A stretch of DNA of 64,000 bases. It comes from UBA4416 sp031539425. GTDB lineage: Bacteria; Bacteroidota; Bacteroidia; B-17B0; Aurantibacillaceae. The DNA is taken from NCBI GenBank assembly GCA_031539425.1, contig JAVKLI010000051.1, positions 36,561-100,560 on the forward strand. Reading direction: 5' to 3'. Numbering within the stretch: position 1 is the stretch's first letter; every line of letters begins with the position of its first letter. The notes under the pieces were generated by a model. That model had not been told where the DNA came from and ran no database searches. It saw only the letters and a program-made list of their open reading frames with translations. The position numbers and the translations under genes were made by a program. Shown in pieces: positions 47,195 to 56,823 of the stretch.

Positions 47195-47980
47195 ATGATT
47201 TTTGACATTCAGAAAATAGCAGCCAAAAAAAGATTAGGTCAACACTTTTTAATTGACCAAAATATTGCTAAAAAAATTGTAACATCACTTTCATCTAATT
47301 CAGATTTAATAATTGAAATTGGACCTGGTATGGGTGTTTTAACGCAGTATTTATTGGATAAATCAAACTTTATAGCATTTGATATAGATGAAGAGTCTAT
47401 AAAATATTTACAAGCAAAATATGTAGAACACGCTAGAAAATTTATATTAACCGATTTTATAAAAACTGATTTAACCCAATATTTAAAGCCCTATACGAGT
47501 ATTATTGGTAATTTTCCATATAACATTTCAAGTCAAATTTTATTTAAAATTGTTGAGCATAAAAACTCGATATGCATGATGGTTGGGATGTTTCAAAAGG
47601 AAGTAGCGCAAAGAGTTGCTGAAAAAGAAGGTAGTAAAATTTATGGTATTCTCAGTATTTTAGTGCAAAGCTATTATGATATAGAATACTTATTTACAGT
47701 AAATGAAAATGTATTTAATCCGCCGCCTAAGGTAAAATCAGGGGTTATACGCATGACTAGAAATAGTACCAGGCAACTTAATTGTGATGAGGTATTGTTT
47801 GTTAAAGTTGTAAAAACATCCTTTAACCAAAGACGCAAAACAATAAGAAACTCTTTAAAAAGTTTAGTAAATACAAAAGAAATATCGCATGAGTTTTTAG
47901 ATAAACGCCCAGAACAACTATCTATAAAGCAATTTGAAGAGCTTACAAGAATTGTTGGTGAAAAAATTATCAACGTGTAA
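47195..47980 (+). CDS. rsmA: 16S rRNA dimethyladenosine transferase
   Basis: A 261-residue methyltransferase that dimethylates A1518 and A1519 of 16S rRNA. Motif I is IEIGPGMGVLTQYLL, after the conserved KKRLGQHFLIDQNI. Motif IV is NFPYNISSQI, with Phe where NLPY is usual. FNQRRKTIRNSLK marks the C-terminal domain. It follows the DUF4286 gene by 7 bases. The 261 bases after it, up to the SerA-like gene, hold no recognisable gene. Confidence 0.95.
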   Translation: MIFDIQKIAAKKRLGQHFLIDQNIAKKIVTSLSSNSDLIIEIGPGMGVLTQYLLDKSNFIAFDIDEESIKYLQAKYVEHARKFILTDFIKTDLTQYLKPYTSIIGNFPYNISSQILFKIVEHKNSICMMVGMFQKEVAQRVAEKEGSKIYGILSILVQSYYDIEYLFTVNENVFNPPPKVKSGVIRMTRNSTRQLNCDEVLFVKVVKTSFNQRRKTIRNSLKSLVNTKEISHEFLDKRPEQLSIKQFEELTRIVGEKIINV

Positions 47981-48241
47981 ATGATTACACAAACAGCTCA
48001 CTTTTTATACCTTTAAACTATAATTACTGTTTCTTTAATATATAGGTATCATAAAACAGAGAAACATTTGTATCGTAGATATTTACACTCTATATAAATT
48101 CATTTTTTCTCAACCTAAAAATAGTTTAAGTGTAAATTCGAGTATGTTTTTAAGTTCTACAACTATTTATTATAACCTTGTGCAAGAAGATACAATTTCA
48201 CTTACGCTATATAACTAGGATATTTATAATTACAACAAGTG

Positions 48242-49198
48242 TTATATTGTTTTTAAAGTATCTATTATTTTTTCTGCTAACTCAATGCCTATTCGTTCTT
48301 GCGCTTCAACTGTAGCAGCTCCAATATGTGGTGTTAATGATATTTTAGGATGTATTAAAAGTTGATTTAATGGCGTTGGTTCATTCTCAAACACATCTAA
48401 ACAAGCATGATTAATTTTTCCAGAGTTTAAACCATCTATCAAATCTAATTCATTGATTACCCCTCCTCTAGATGTGTTGATAAGTATAATACCCTTTTTC
48501 ATTTTTTCAATTTCTAATTTTGTGATGAGCTTACCTTGAGGCACGTGACAGGAAATAAAATCTGATTGAGCTAAAAGTGTATCTAAAGTTTGGGTTTTTA
48601 AGGGAATTTTAATAGGTTCCACGTTTGATATTTGAATGGTAATGTTGGCCTCTTTTACAAAAGGATCATAAGCAATTACATTCATTTCACAACCTAATGC
48701 AATTTTAGCAACAGTTTGTCCAATTCGTCCAAAACCAATAATACCAATAGTTTTACCCTTTAGCTCTATACCTCCACTAAATTGTTTTTTTAATTCATTA
48801 AAATTTGTATTTCCAGAATTTGGCATTTGCCTATTACTTTGATACACAAACCTCACGGCATTAAATAAATGTGAAAAAACCAACTCGGCTACCGAATTGC
48901 TTGATGCAGCTGGTGTGTTAATTACTTTTATTCCTTTTGATTGCGCATACTCTACATCTATATTATCCATACCCACACCACCTCGTGCAATAATTTTTAG
49001 GGTTGGGCAAGCATCTATTAAATCTTTTCTTACCTCTGTGGCACTTCTTACGGTTAATCCTATATATTTTTTTTCGTTTATTATTTTTATTAATTCCTGT
49101 TGAGCTATTTTATTAGTATCAACAATAATACCTGCGGTTTCTAATATTTTTTTTCCTATCGAATCTATTCCGTCATTAGTTAAAATTAAATGTGCCAT
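48242..49198 (-). CDS. serA: D-2-hydroxyacid dehydrogenase, probable D-3-phosphoglycerate dehydrogenase
   Basis: 318 residues. The NAD-binding loop is GIIGFGRIGQTVA, preceded by the substrate-domain segment IIARGGVGMDNIDVEYAQSKGIKVINTPAASSNSVAEL. The catalytic Arg is in NTSRGGVINE, Glu in DVFENEPTP and His in LTPHIGA. The NTP-(A/G)-NS-x-SVAEL pattern favours 3-phosphoglycerate dehydrogenase without the C-terminal ACT domain. If so, it makes 3-phosphohydroxypyruvate for serine. Other hydroxyacids cannot be excluded and no serC/serB is adjacent. Confidence 0.85.
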   Translation of the reverse strand: MAHLILTNDGIDSIGKKILETAGIIVDTNKIAQQELIKIINEKKYIGLTVRSATEVRKDLIDACPTLKIIARGGVGMDNIDVEYAQSKGIKVINTPAASSNSVAELVFSHLFNAVRFVYQSNRQMPNSGNTNFNELKKQFSGGIELKGKTIGIIGFGRIGQTVAKIALGCEMNVIAYDPFVKEANITIQISNVEPIKIPLKTQTLDTLLAQSDFISCHVPQGKLITKLEIEKMKKGIILINTSRGGVINELDLIDGLNSGKINHACLDVFENEPTPLNQLLIHPKISLTPHIGAATVEAQERIGIELAEKIIDTLKTI

Positions 49199-49213
49199 AT
49201 TTTGTTTTTGTAT

Positions 49214-50932
49214 TTAAGGTGTTGGTGTTTTTATATAAAACTCAAACCCATTTTTTTTACATAAAAGTTTAATATTTGTATTAGTAAAATCAAATTTATG
49301 ATTTGTTTTTAAAATTATAAATGCTAAAATGTTTGTGTTCTTATTACATACCCATGAATTATATGTTTCAATAAAATTAGTATTATCATTATTATGTTCT
49401 AAGTTGTATGTTTTTTTAAACTCCTCTAAACTAGGGTTTGACATGATATCTTTACTTAAATTACCATAAAATAAATAGCTATAGCTTTTAAAGTTAAGTG
49501 TTACAATAGGGGCATTAAACTTTTTAAACACCTTACAAAAAGTAATTAATTCATTTTGAGAATACATTTCTATTTTATTACTAAATGTGTGAATGACGCT
49601 ATAAATAGTAATAGTACACACTGTTAAATACAAATAAATATATCGTATATTTTTTTTCTTAATACGGTATAATGATACTATAGATAGCGTTAAAAAACAT
49701 AACCCTATAAGCCATTCAATGCCAACCCAATTTACAGTGTTCTGAATTACAATTTTAATAAAGGCATCATTTATTAAATATGATGGAATTATTGGTAAAA
49801 TAAATTGAAGCAAACCGGCAATAATAAATATAACTCCAAATAATATTGTAAAAACAATTAATGCTTTATATAAAAAGTTAGAAAAAGTCAATTCTCCTTT
49901 TATTAATTTATTAATATAATTGGCTGCTATATAAGTTAATGGAAAATAGCACAAAGAAGAATAGTGCACAATTTTAGTTTGAACTATTGAAAATAAAATG
50001 AGTACTACCCAAAATAAAATTTTTAACCATAACTTAATATGTTTTTGAAAATTAGTTTGTTCGGGTTTTGTAATTGAAAATATAAAAAATAATGAAGACG
50101 GAAAACAGCCTAAAAACAACACTACAAAATGATATATAAAAGGACCTCCATGATCTGAATCTTTGGTTTTAAATAACCGAATTTGATAGTCTATAAAATC
50201 TTGTATTACATACGCATTTCCTTTTAACAATGCTATTAAAAACCAACTAAAGCCAACTAATCCAAAAACAAAGGCAAAAAATAAAATAAATTTTATAGAA
50301 GTTATTTTTTTAAACCTTTTAACAACACAAAAAATACAAACAGTTAAGCCTACAATTAGCAAAGCTACTGGGCCTTTACATAATAAAGCCAATCCTAAAA
50401 AAAAACCGGCTAATCCAGTTGTTTTAAAGCCATTTAAACCAACAGGGTTATTGGTATGGAGTATTAAATAATAGATACTTACATAAATTAATAAATTAAA
50501 CCACGGATCTATGATACCACTTTTAAAAAAAAAATGTGGTAATATGCTTGCTATAAAAGTGAAAGCCCAAATGAATCCAAATTTTTCGTCTTGCAATTGT
50601 TTACCCGTATTGTATAAAATTAATAATGTAAAAATGCCACACATCGCATTTGGAAATCGAGCTGAAAACTCATTAATTCCAAATAGATTCATACTAAGGG
50701 CTTGTAACCAAATAAACAAAGGTGGTTTTTCCCAAAAGGGTTGAAAATACAATTGCACATCCAAATAATTTTTCGAAATCACCATTTCTCTCGCACATTC
50801 TGCAAAGTTTATTTCGTCCCAATCAAATAAATGAACATTACCAATAAATGGTATAAAAACGCATGTTCCAATAAATACAATAACTATTTGAATTATTACA
50901 TCTCTGGAAAGTGTGTTTTGTAACTTGATCAT
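49214..50932 (-). CDS. GT39/ArnT-like membrane glycosyltransferase
   Basis: 572 residues with about 12 hydrophobic segments in the first 420 residues. The N-terminal loop FDWDEINFAECAREMV, with its Asp-Glu pair, and the downstream FWEKPPLFIWLQALSMNLFG are hallmarks of the PMT/ArnT family, which uses polyprenyl-phosphate sugars. The acceptor is unknown: lipid A and proteins are the common targets. It shares its junction with the PAP2 gene (1-base spacing), which fits lipid-linked sugar metabolism. Confidence 0.88.
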   Translation of the reverse strand: MIKLQNTLSRDVIIQIVIVFIGTCVFIPFIGNVHLFDWDEINFAECAREMVISKNYLDVQLYFQPFWEKPPLFIWLQALSMNLFGINEFSARFPNAMCGIFTLLILYNTGKQLQDEKFGFIWAFTFIASILPHFFFKSGIIDPWFNLLIYVSIYYLILHTNNPVGLNGFKTTGLAGFFLGLALLCKGPVALLIVGLTVCIFCVVKRFKKITSIKFILFFAFVFGLVGFSWFLIALLKGNAYVIQDFIDYQIRLFKTKDSDHGGPFIYHFVVLFLGCFPSSLFFIFSITKPEQTNFQKHIKLWLKILFWVVLILFSIVQTKIVHYSSLCYFPLTYIAANYINKLIKGELTFSNFLYKALIVFTILFGVIFIIAGLLQFILPIIPSYLINDAFIKIVIQNTVNWVGIEWLIGLCFLTLSIVSLYRIKKKNIRYIYLYLTVCTITIYSVIHTFSNKIEMYSQNELITFCKVFKKFNAPIVTLNFKSYSYLFYGNLSKDIMSNPSLEEFKKTYNLEHNNDNTNFIETYNSWVCNKNTNILAFIILKTNHKFDFTNTNIKLLCKKNGFEFYIKTPTP

Positions 50933-51589
50933 TTATTTTTTCAATAATTTAAAAATAGAACCTTCTAACTGTGGCAATTGAAATTTGCAGTATAAAATAT
51001 AAAATATAAAAGCAAAACTAAAGCCTATTATAGATCCAAAATAAATATCTACTAACCAATGGTGTGACAAATAAGTACGACTAAATGCTATAATAAAAGG
51101 CAAAATAAAAAAACCTAGGTTAACTATTTTATTTTTAATTATAAAAAATAAATACATAAATAAAACAAATGCTGTAGTGGCATGACCACTCGGAAATGAT
51201 TGGGCAAATAATAATTTTTCACCTTCCACTAATGTTAATTTTAAACCAACAAACCATTCAAATACAAAGCATGGGCGCCATATATAATAAAAAGCAAATT
51301 GTTTTAATAAAAACACCATTAATGCCGATAATAAAAAGGCTAAAATTAAAAATAACCCTTTTTTAATATCAATACAAAGTAGTATAATGCATAATATAAT
51401 GCCAAAAACACCATCACCTAAAAAAGTGATATAGTGAAAAAATGTATCTATAACATCAACACCAACAAACCGATTGATGTATAAATGTATTTGAACTTTA
51501 CCATAATTTAATAAAAAATAAGCTACAAAAACAGTTATAAATAAAAAAGCAATAATATAATACCTGTGAGGAAAAATTATTTTTTTCAT
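50933..51589 (-). CDS. PAP2-family membrane phosphatase
   Basis: 218 residues with six membrane segments. The three phosphatase motifs are K-x8-RP (KQFAFYYIWRP), PSGHATTAF with the catalytic His, and SRTYLSHHWLVD with the nucleophile His and Asp. Substrates are usually undecaprenyl pyrophosphate or phosphatidate/lipid A phosphates. It abuts the GT39-like gene, suggesting that the phosphatase recycles or trims the lipid carrier used by that transferase. Confidence 0.9.
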   Translation of the reverse strand: MKKIIFPHRYYIIAFLFITVFVAYFLLNYGKVQIHLYINRFVGVDVIDTFFHYITFLGDGVFGIILCIILLCIDIKKGLFLILAFLLSALMVFLLKQFAFYYIWRPCFVFEWFVGLKLTLVEGEKLLFAQSFPSGHATTAFVLFMYLFFIIKNKIVNLGFFILPFIIAFSRTYLSHHWLVDIYFGSIIGFSFAFIFYILYCKFQLPQLEGSIFKLLKK

Positions 51590-51796
51590 ATTAAAACAAA
51601 CACGTTGTAAGCTCCCAAATGTATGTATTTTAAAAAAGATGGAAAATAATTTATGTTTTAAAAAAACAGAATGTTAAAATCAATAACACCGAAAGTTTAA
51701 TTAAAAAATGCAGCAAGTATTAATTAATTTATATTTTGCAAAACTTTTTCGAATAAAAAATTACAATTTGAATTTAAAAACTACACACTTTAATAT

Positions 51797-54430
51797 ATGT
51801 CAAAAAATTTAGTAATCGTTGAGTCTCCTGCTAAAGCAAAGACTATAGAAGGTTTTTTAGGTAAAGATTTTATAGTTAAATCCTGTTTTGGGCATATAAG
51901 AGATTTGGTAAAAAAAGGTTTTGGTGTAGAAATTGAAAATAATTTTAACCCTACCTACGAGGTATCTGCAGATAAAGTGCGCGTTATATCCGAACTAAAA
52001 AAGATATCCCAAACTGTAGAAACCGTATGGTTAGCATCCGATGAAGACCGTGAAGGAGAAGCTATTTCATGGCATTTATATGAAACCCTAGGTTTAAAAA
52101 AGGCAAATACCAAACGCATTGTATTTCACGAAATTACAAAACCTGCCATTTTAAAAGCCATTGAAACCCCCCGAAGTATAGATATAAATTTAGTAAATGC
52201 CCAACAAGCCCGTCGTATACTTGATAGATTGGTAGGGTTTGAACTATCACCCATTTTATGGAAAAAAGTACGTCCACAACTTTCAGCAGGGCGCGTGCAA
52301 TCTGTTACAGTTAGATTAATAGTAGATCGTGAACGTGAAATACAAAAATTTAATTCAACATCGGCTTATAAAATAGTTAGCAGCTATCAAGTGGGTTCCG
52401 CTGAATTAAAAGCAGAACTAGACACCCGCTTTAAGTTAGACACAGAAACAGAAGCATTTTTAAATAAGTGCAAAAACGCTTCATTTTCAATTTTAGATTT
52501 AGAAAAAAAACCTACCAAACGCTCTCCTGCTGCCCCCTTTACCACATCTACCTTACAGCAAGAAGCCGCCAGGAAATTAGGATTTAGCGTAGCTCAAACG
52601 ATGCTTACAGCACAAAGACTTTATGAAGCAGGTAAAATAACCTATATGCGTACCGATTCGGTTAATCTATCTGAAACTGCGCTAAAACAAATGCAAACAG
52701 CTATTGAATCTAATTATGGTAAACAATACTATAATAGAAGACAGTATAAAAATAAAAGTAAAAATGCACAAGAGGCCCACGAAGCCATTAGACCAACCTA
52801 TATAGATACTGCAACCGCTGGTGTAGAGCGTAACGAACAACGCCTTTATGAACTTATTTGGAAACGTACCATAGCCTCACAAATGAGTGATGCTGAATTA
52901 GAAAAAACAACAGCTAAAATAAAAATTTCTACTACCACAGAACAATTTATAGCCCAAGGTGAAATATTAAAATTTGATGGTTTTTTAAAGGTGTACATGG
53001 AAGGTACGGATGATGAAAATACTGAAGACAAAGAATCTATTTTGCCACCCTTAAAAGTTGGCGAAACTTTAACCTTAAAAGCTATTGTAGCTACCCAACG
53101 TTTTACACACCACCCTGCCAGATACACAGAAGCCAGCTTAGTGAAAAAGTTAGAAGAACTTGGAATTGGTCGCCCATCTACTTATGCACCAACAATAAGC
53201 ACAGTACAAAAAAGAAATTATGTAGAGAAAAAAGACAAAGATGGTAATCCTAGAAGTTACCAAGAACTTAAATTACAAAATGGCCAAATAAAAAAAGAAA
53301 CTAAAACAGAAAATACAGGTGCCGAAAAATCAAAGTTATTTCCTACAGATATAGGCTGTGTGGTAAATGATTTTTTAATACAATATTTTCCAAACATATT
53401 AGATTTCCATTTTACAGCCAAGGTAGAAGAGGAGTTTGATGAAATTGCCGATGGCAATTTATCATGGCAAAACATGCTTAAAAATTTTTATACCCCATTT
53501 CATAAAACCATCCAAAATACCAATGATACTAGCGAACGCGCTAGCGGCGAAAAAATATTAGGCAAAGATTCTACTTCCGGTTTGCCTGTTTCTGTGAGAG
53601 TTGGGAGGTATGGCCCATTAGCTCAAATAGGCGTAACATCAGATAAACCAGATGCTCCAAAACCTAAATTTGCTAGTTTATTAAAATCTCAAAGCATAGA
53701 AACCATTACTTTAGCCGAAGCACTTGATTTGTTTAAACTACCACTTACAGTTGGAATGTATCAAAACAAGGAAGTGATTATTAATATTGGACGTTTTGGG
53801 CCTTATGTAAAACTAGACGAACAATTTATATCCATCCCCCGTACCATTGATCCATTTACAATAGATTTAGAACAAGCCATTCAAATTATTAAAGAAAAAG
53901 AAGCAGCAGACGCACCAATAGCAACCTACCAAAATAAACCAGTAACCAAAGGTAAAGGGCGCTTTGGTCCGTTTATAAAATTTGATGGTATGTTTATCAA
54001 TGTGCCAAGGGCATATAATTTTGATGCCCTATCTCAAAAAGATATTAACGAGTTGATAGAGAAAAAAATAGAAAAAGAATCAAACAGATATATTCAAAAT
54101 TGGTCTGAAGAAAAAATTTCTATTGAAAACGGGCGATGGGGACCATTTATTAAATTTGGTAAACTGATGTATAAGCTAACAGATCCAAAATCTGGGTCAA
54201 AAATAAGTGCCGATGATGCAACTACAATATCGCTTGATCAAACCAAAGTCATTATTCTAGCTCAAAACCCTAAAGCATTTGACACTAAAAAAGGAGCTGC
54301 TAAAAAAAGTATTTCAAAAACTTCTTCATTAAAAATTGCCGCAAATAAAAAACCTACTCCGGTAAAAGCAGCAACTAAAAGCAAAGCCAGTACTGTAAAA
54401 AAAGCAGCAACCAAAAAGAAACTAAAATAA
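51797..54430 (+). CDS. topA: DNA topoisomerase I
   Basis: 877 residues. The Toprim domain starts with LVIVESPAKAKTIEGFLG and holds DEDREGEAISWHL. The catalytic tyrosine is Tyr283 in ITYMRTDS. In place of the Cys4 zinc fingers of the E. coli enzyme, the C-terminal third carries several zinc-free repeats with the GRFGP/GRWGP core (residues about 600-790). A Lys/Ala-rich tail (about 830-877) probably binds DNA non-specifically. The gene is divergent from the PAP2 gene and followed 12 bases later by an oxidase subunit gene. Confidence 0.96.
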   Translation: MSKNLVIVESPAKAKTIEGFLGKDFIVKSCFGHIRDLVKKGFGVEIENNFNPTYEVSADKVRVISELKKISQTVETVWLASDEDREGEAISWHLYETLGLKKANTKRIVFHEITKPAILKAIETPRSIDINLVNAQQARRILDRLVGFELSPILWKKVRPQLSAGRVQSVTVRLIVDREREIQKFNSTSAYKIVSSYQVGSAELKAELDTRFKLDTETEAFLNKCKNASFSILDLEKKPTKRSPAAPFTTSTLQQEAARKLGFSVAQTMLTAQRLYEAGKITYMRTDSVNLSETALKQMQTAIESNYGKQYYNRRQYKNKSKNAQEAHEAIRPTYIDTATAGVERNEQRLYELIWKRTIASQMSDAELEKTTAKIKISTTTEQFIAQGEILKFDGFLKVYMEGTDDENTEDKESILPPLKVGETLTLKAIVATQRFTHHPARYTEASLVKKLEELGIGRPSTYAPTISTVQKRNYVEKKDKDGNPRSYQELKLQNGQIKKETKTENTGAEKSKLFPTDIGCVVNDFLIQYFPNILDFHFTAKVEEEFDEIADGNLSWQNMLKNFYTPFHKTIQNTNDTSERASGEKILGKDSTSGLPVSVRVGRYGPLAQIGVTSDKPDAPKPKFASLLKSQSIETITLAEALDLFKLPLTVGMYQNKEVIINIGRFGPYVKLDEQFISIPRTIDPFTIDLEQAIQIIKEKEAADAPIATYQNKPVTKGKGRFGPFIKFDGMFINVPRAYNFDALSQKDINELIEKKIEKESNRYIQNWSEEKISIENGRWGPFIKFGKLMYKLTDPKSGSKISADDATTISLDQTKVIILAQNPKAFDTKKGAAKKSISKTSSLKIAANKKPTPVKAATKSKASTVKKAATKKKLK

Positions 54431-54442
54431 ATTTACGTTAAG

Positions 54443-55030
54443 ATGAAAGCACAAATTGTAATAGACCCAGTAGAGCAACAGACAAAAAATAATGCTATAA
54501 AGTTACTGCTTTGGTTAGGCATCATTAGCATGCTTATGTTTTGGGGCGGTTTAACTAGTGCTTACATTGTAAATGCTAGTAGTAACGTATGGCAAACATT
54601 TGAAGTGCCCACCCAATTTACATACAGTACTATTACTATTATTATAAGCTCAATAACTTTATATGTAAGTAGTTACTATGTAAAACGCAATAATAACAAA
54701 TTTGTTGTATTAGGCTTGACTAGCACTTTACTGTTAGGTTTAGCATTTACTTACTTTCAATACCAAGGGTGGATAGCCTTATATCAAAATGAAGTTGTGT
54801 TTTCCGGAAAAAATAGCCACGCTTCAGGGTCATTTTTTATACTATTTATTTTTGCACATTGGTTTCACCTCTTAGGTGGGCTCATCGCTTTATTATTTAC
54901 GTTATTTAAAGCTAAAAAACAAAAATATAGCAGTGCAAACTATAATGGATTAAGCCTCTGCGCAATCTATTGGCATTTTCTTGATATTTTGTGGATTTAT
55001 TTGTTTTTATTTTTAGTATATATTAGTTAA
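54443..55030 (+). CDS. Cytochrome c oxidase subunit III-like protein (short form)
   Basis: 195 residues with five membrane segments and the subunit III features GGLTSAYIV, FQYQGWIALYQ, HWFHLLGGLIALLF and YWHFLDILWIYLF. It is the shorter of two tandem heme-copper oxidase subunit III paralogues typical of Bacteroidota, and lies 42 bases before the longer one. It starts 12 bases after topA. Subunits I and II are not in this window. Confidence 0.88.
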   Translation: MKAQIVIDPVEQQTKNNAIKLLLWLGIISMLMFWGGLTSAYIVNASSNVWQTFEVPTQFTYSTITIIISSITLYVSSYYVKRNNNKFVVLGLTSTLLLGLAFTYFQYQGWIALYQNEVVFSGKNSHASGSFFILFIFAHWFHLLGGLIALLFTLFKAKKQKYSSANYNGLSLCAIYWHFLDILWIYLFLFLVYIS

Positions 55031-55072
55031 ACTTGCAGCAGTATTTTTTTAAACATTAATTAGAATTTTAAT

Positions 55073-55798
55073 ATGGCACATAGTACAAGTATAGATTCAA
55101 CACAAGTGTGGGACGGCGGAAAGTCGCCATTAGGTGTAAGTTACGGAAAAATAATGATGTGGTTTTTCCTCGTTTCAGACGCATTAACCTTTGGTGGTTT
55201 ATTAACTTCTTATGGCTTTATTCGTCATAAATATGCCGAAGTGTGGCCTAAAGCAGAAAACGTATTTACTCATTTTCCGTTTATTAAGCAACATATACCT
55301 TTAGCATATGTAGGTTTAATGACGTTTATACTCATCATGTCGTCTGTTACTATGGTATTAGCTGTAGAAGCTGGTAAACGAAATAATAAAAAGCAAGTAA
55401 CCATGTGGCTATTTTGGACTATTGTAGGCGGTGCCCTATTCGTAGGCTCTCAAGCATGGGAATGGTATCATTTTATTGTAGGTACCGATGAAGGGGCTTT
55501 AAGAAACATATATGATTTAGACTTAGGTAAGTATGTAGAAAAAACAGTATATGGCGCTAACATGACGGTAAATGAATATGGCGTACCACAGTTTGCAAAC
55601 TATTTTTTCTTTATTACTGGGTTTCACGGGTTTCACGTGTTATCTGGAGTTGTTATCAATTTAGTTATCTTTTTAAATGTTATAAACGATACTTATGTAA
55701 AACGAGGGCATTACGAAATGATTGAAAAAGTTGGTCTTTACTGGCACTTTGTAGATTTGGTTTGGGTGTTTGTATTTACCTTTTTCTATTTATTATAA
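55073..55798 (+). CDS. Cytochrome c oxidase subunit III
   Basis: 241 residues, with more complete subunit III motifs: MMWFFLVSDALTFGGLL, GSQAWEWYHFI, FFFITGFHGFHVLSGV and GLYWHFVDLVWVFVFTFFYLL. It belongs to a heme-copper terminal oxidase. It is the second of the two subunit III-type genes and is followed 28 bases later by the subunit IV gene. Confidence 0.93.
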   Translation: MAHSTSIDSTQVWDGGKSPLGVSYGKIMMWFFLVSDALTFGGLLTSYGFIRHKYAEVWPKAENVFTHFPFIKQHIPLAYVGLMTFILIMSSVTMVLAVEAGKRNNKKQVTMWLFWTIVGGALFVGSQAWEWYHFIVGTDEGALRNIYDLDLGKYVEKTVYGANMTVNEYGVPQFANYFFFITGFHGFHVLSGVVINLVIFLNVINDTYVKRGHYEMIEKVGLYWHFVDLVWVFVFTFFYLL

Positions 55799-55826
55799 TT
55801 TAAAATCCATTAAAAAAAATAAAATT

Positions 55827-56312
55827 ATGTCAGAATTTCACGATAATTACCCATCATACGAGCATTTAGCAGCTCACAGCGAAGAAGTAGGAAAAACAAC
55901 TAGAGTTAAACTTTGGAGAGTGTTTTGGATTATGCTAGCTATTACCATTTTTGAACTAATTATAGGTTTTATGGCCCCTAATTATGGCTGGACAGGCACA
56001 GCATGGCTTAAAGTATTATTTATTACCTTAACAGTTGTAAAGGCAGGTTATATTGTTATGTCATTTATGCACTTAAGCCATGAAGTACGTTTTATGAAAT
56101 GGGCTATTTTATTACCGTATGCCATTTTTATGGTTTATACTATATTTATTGTATTAGATGAAGGTGTATATAGCGGGTATAAAATAAATAGAACCCATGT
56201 GGATCCTCTTTATATTAAGCAACAAGAAGACTTAAGATTAAATCATGGCAAACATAGCAGCCATGATGCTACTCCACATTCTAATACAAACGACACAGAA
56301 CATAAGCATTAA
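55827..56312 (+). CDS. Cytochrome c oxidase subunit IV-type protein (COX4_pro/CtaF-like)
   Basis: 161 residues from the ATG at 55827. An upstream in-frame ATG at 55770 lies inside the previous gene. There are three membrane segments, with the key segment VVKAGYIVMSFMHLSHEVRFMKW as in prokaryotic subunit IV. The tail is rich in His, Asp and Ser (HGKHSSHDATPHSNTND) and could bind metal or be disordered. It ends the visible oxidase cluster. The usual next genes (SCO1, DUF420) are absent here. Confidence 0.88.
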   Translation: MSEFHDNYPSYEHLAAHSEEVGKTTRVKLWRVFWIMLAITIFELIIGFMAPNYGWTGTAWLKVLFITLTVVKAGYIVMSFMHLSHEVRFMKWAILLPYAIFMVYTIFIVLDEGVYSGYKINRTHVDPLYIKQQEDLRLNHGKHSSHDATPHSNTNDTEHKH

Positions 56313-56336
56313 AAAGCCTTTGCTGTACAGTTAATA

Positions 56337-56356
56337 TTCTTAGTTGAACCTAAGAA
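56337..56356 (+). terminator. Hairpin after the oxidase cluster, possible terminator
   Basis: A perfect 7-bp repeat TTCTTAG/CTAAGAA with a 6-base loop begins 24 bases after the subunit IV stop. No T tract follows, so efficiency is doubtful. Confidence 0.4.
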
Positions 56357-56823
56357 GTCTAACATAAATAGCCCGTTATAATTATTAGTTTTTTCATTTA
56401 AATGATTTACCAATTTTTGGTTTTAATTCTATTAAGATATCATCCTAGTAAATAAAATTAGATTTGGTAATAGTTAAAATATGGCTGGTAATAAATATGG
56501 TTTTATAAAAGGAAACTGAAGCAAGTATTATGCTATTATGTTGAGTTATGACTTTTATAAAAACATTACCTACAATTTTAAAATAGAAAAATTTTTAAAA
56601 TAAATTTGTTTTATTCATTTTATTTTTTAAACTTTGATATAAGGTTTAATAAAATAAATGATTAACACTTTAAATAATACTTCCGTACTTCCGTTAATAT
56701 TTATTTTTGTAGTAGAGATTCCCCCTAACGTTTTTTTTTTTAAATTAAGCAATACAAAATGTATTGTTTAAATGCTATTCTTTTTTTCTGCTCTTTAATT
56801 TCTTTAAAAAACATTATAAACTT
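56357..56823 (+). other. AT-rich region upstream of the S74 fibre gene (467 bases)
   Basis: No gene was found. It holds a TATTTTTG element (56702-56709, exact TAnnTTTG) about 115 bases before the ATG at 56824. A T11 run follows, then a small palindrome CAATACA-AAA-TGTATTG (56750-56766). The palindrome could be an operator or a leader hairpin. This gap separates core respiratory genes from the secreted-protein cassette. Confidence 0.5.

Noticed and set aside
47981..48241. Gap after rsmA with a 9-bp inverted repeat (ATTTACACT at 48081, AGTGTAAAT at 48129)
   Set aside because: The loop of 39 bases is long and the arms are AT-rich. I see no reason to call a terminator or RNA gene.
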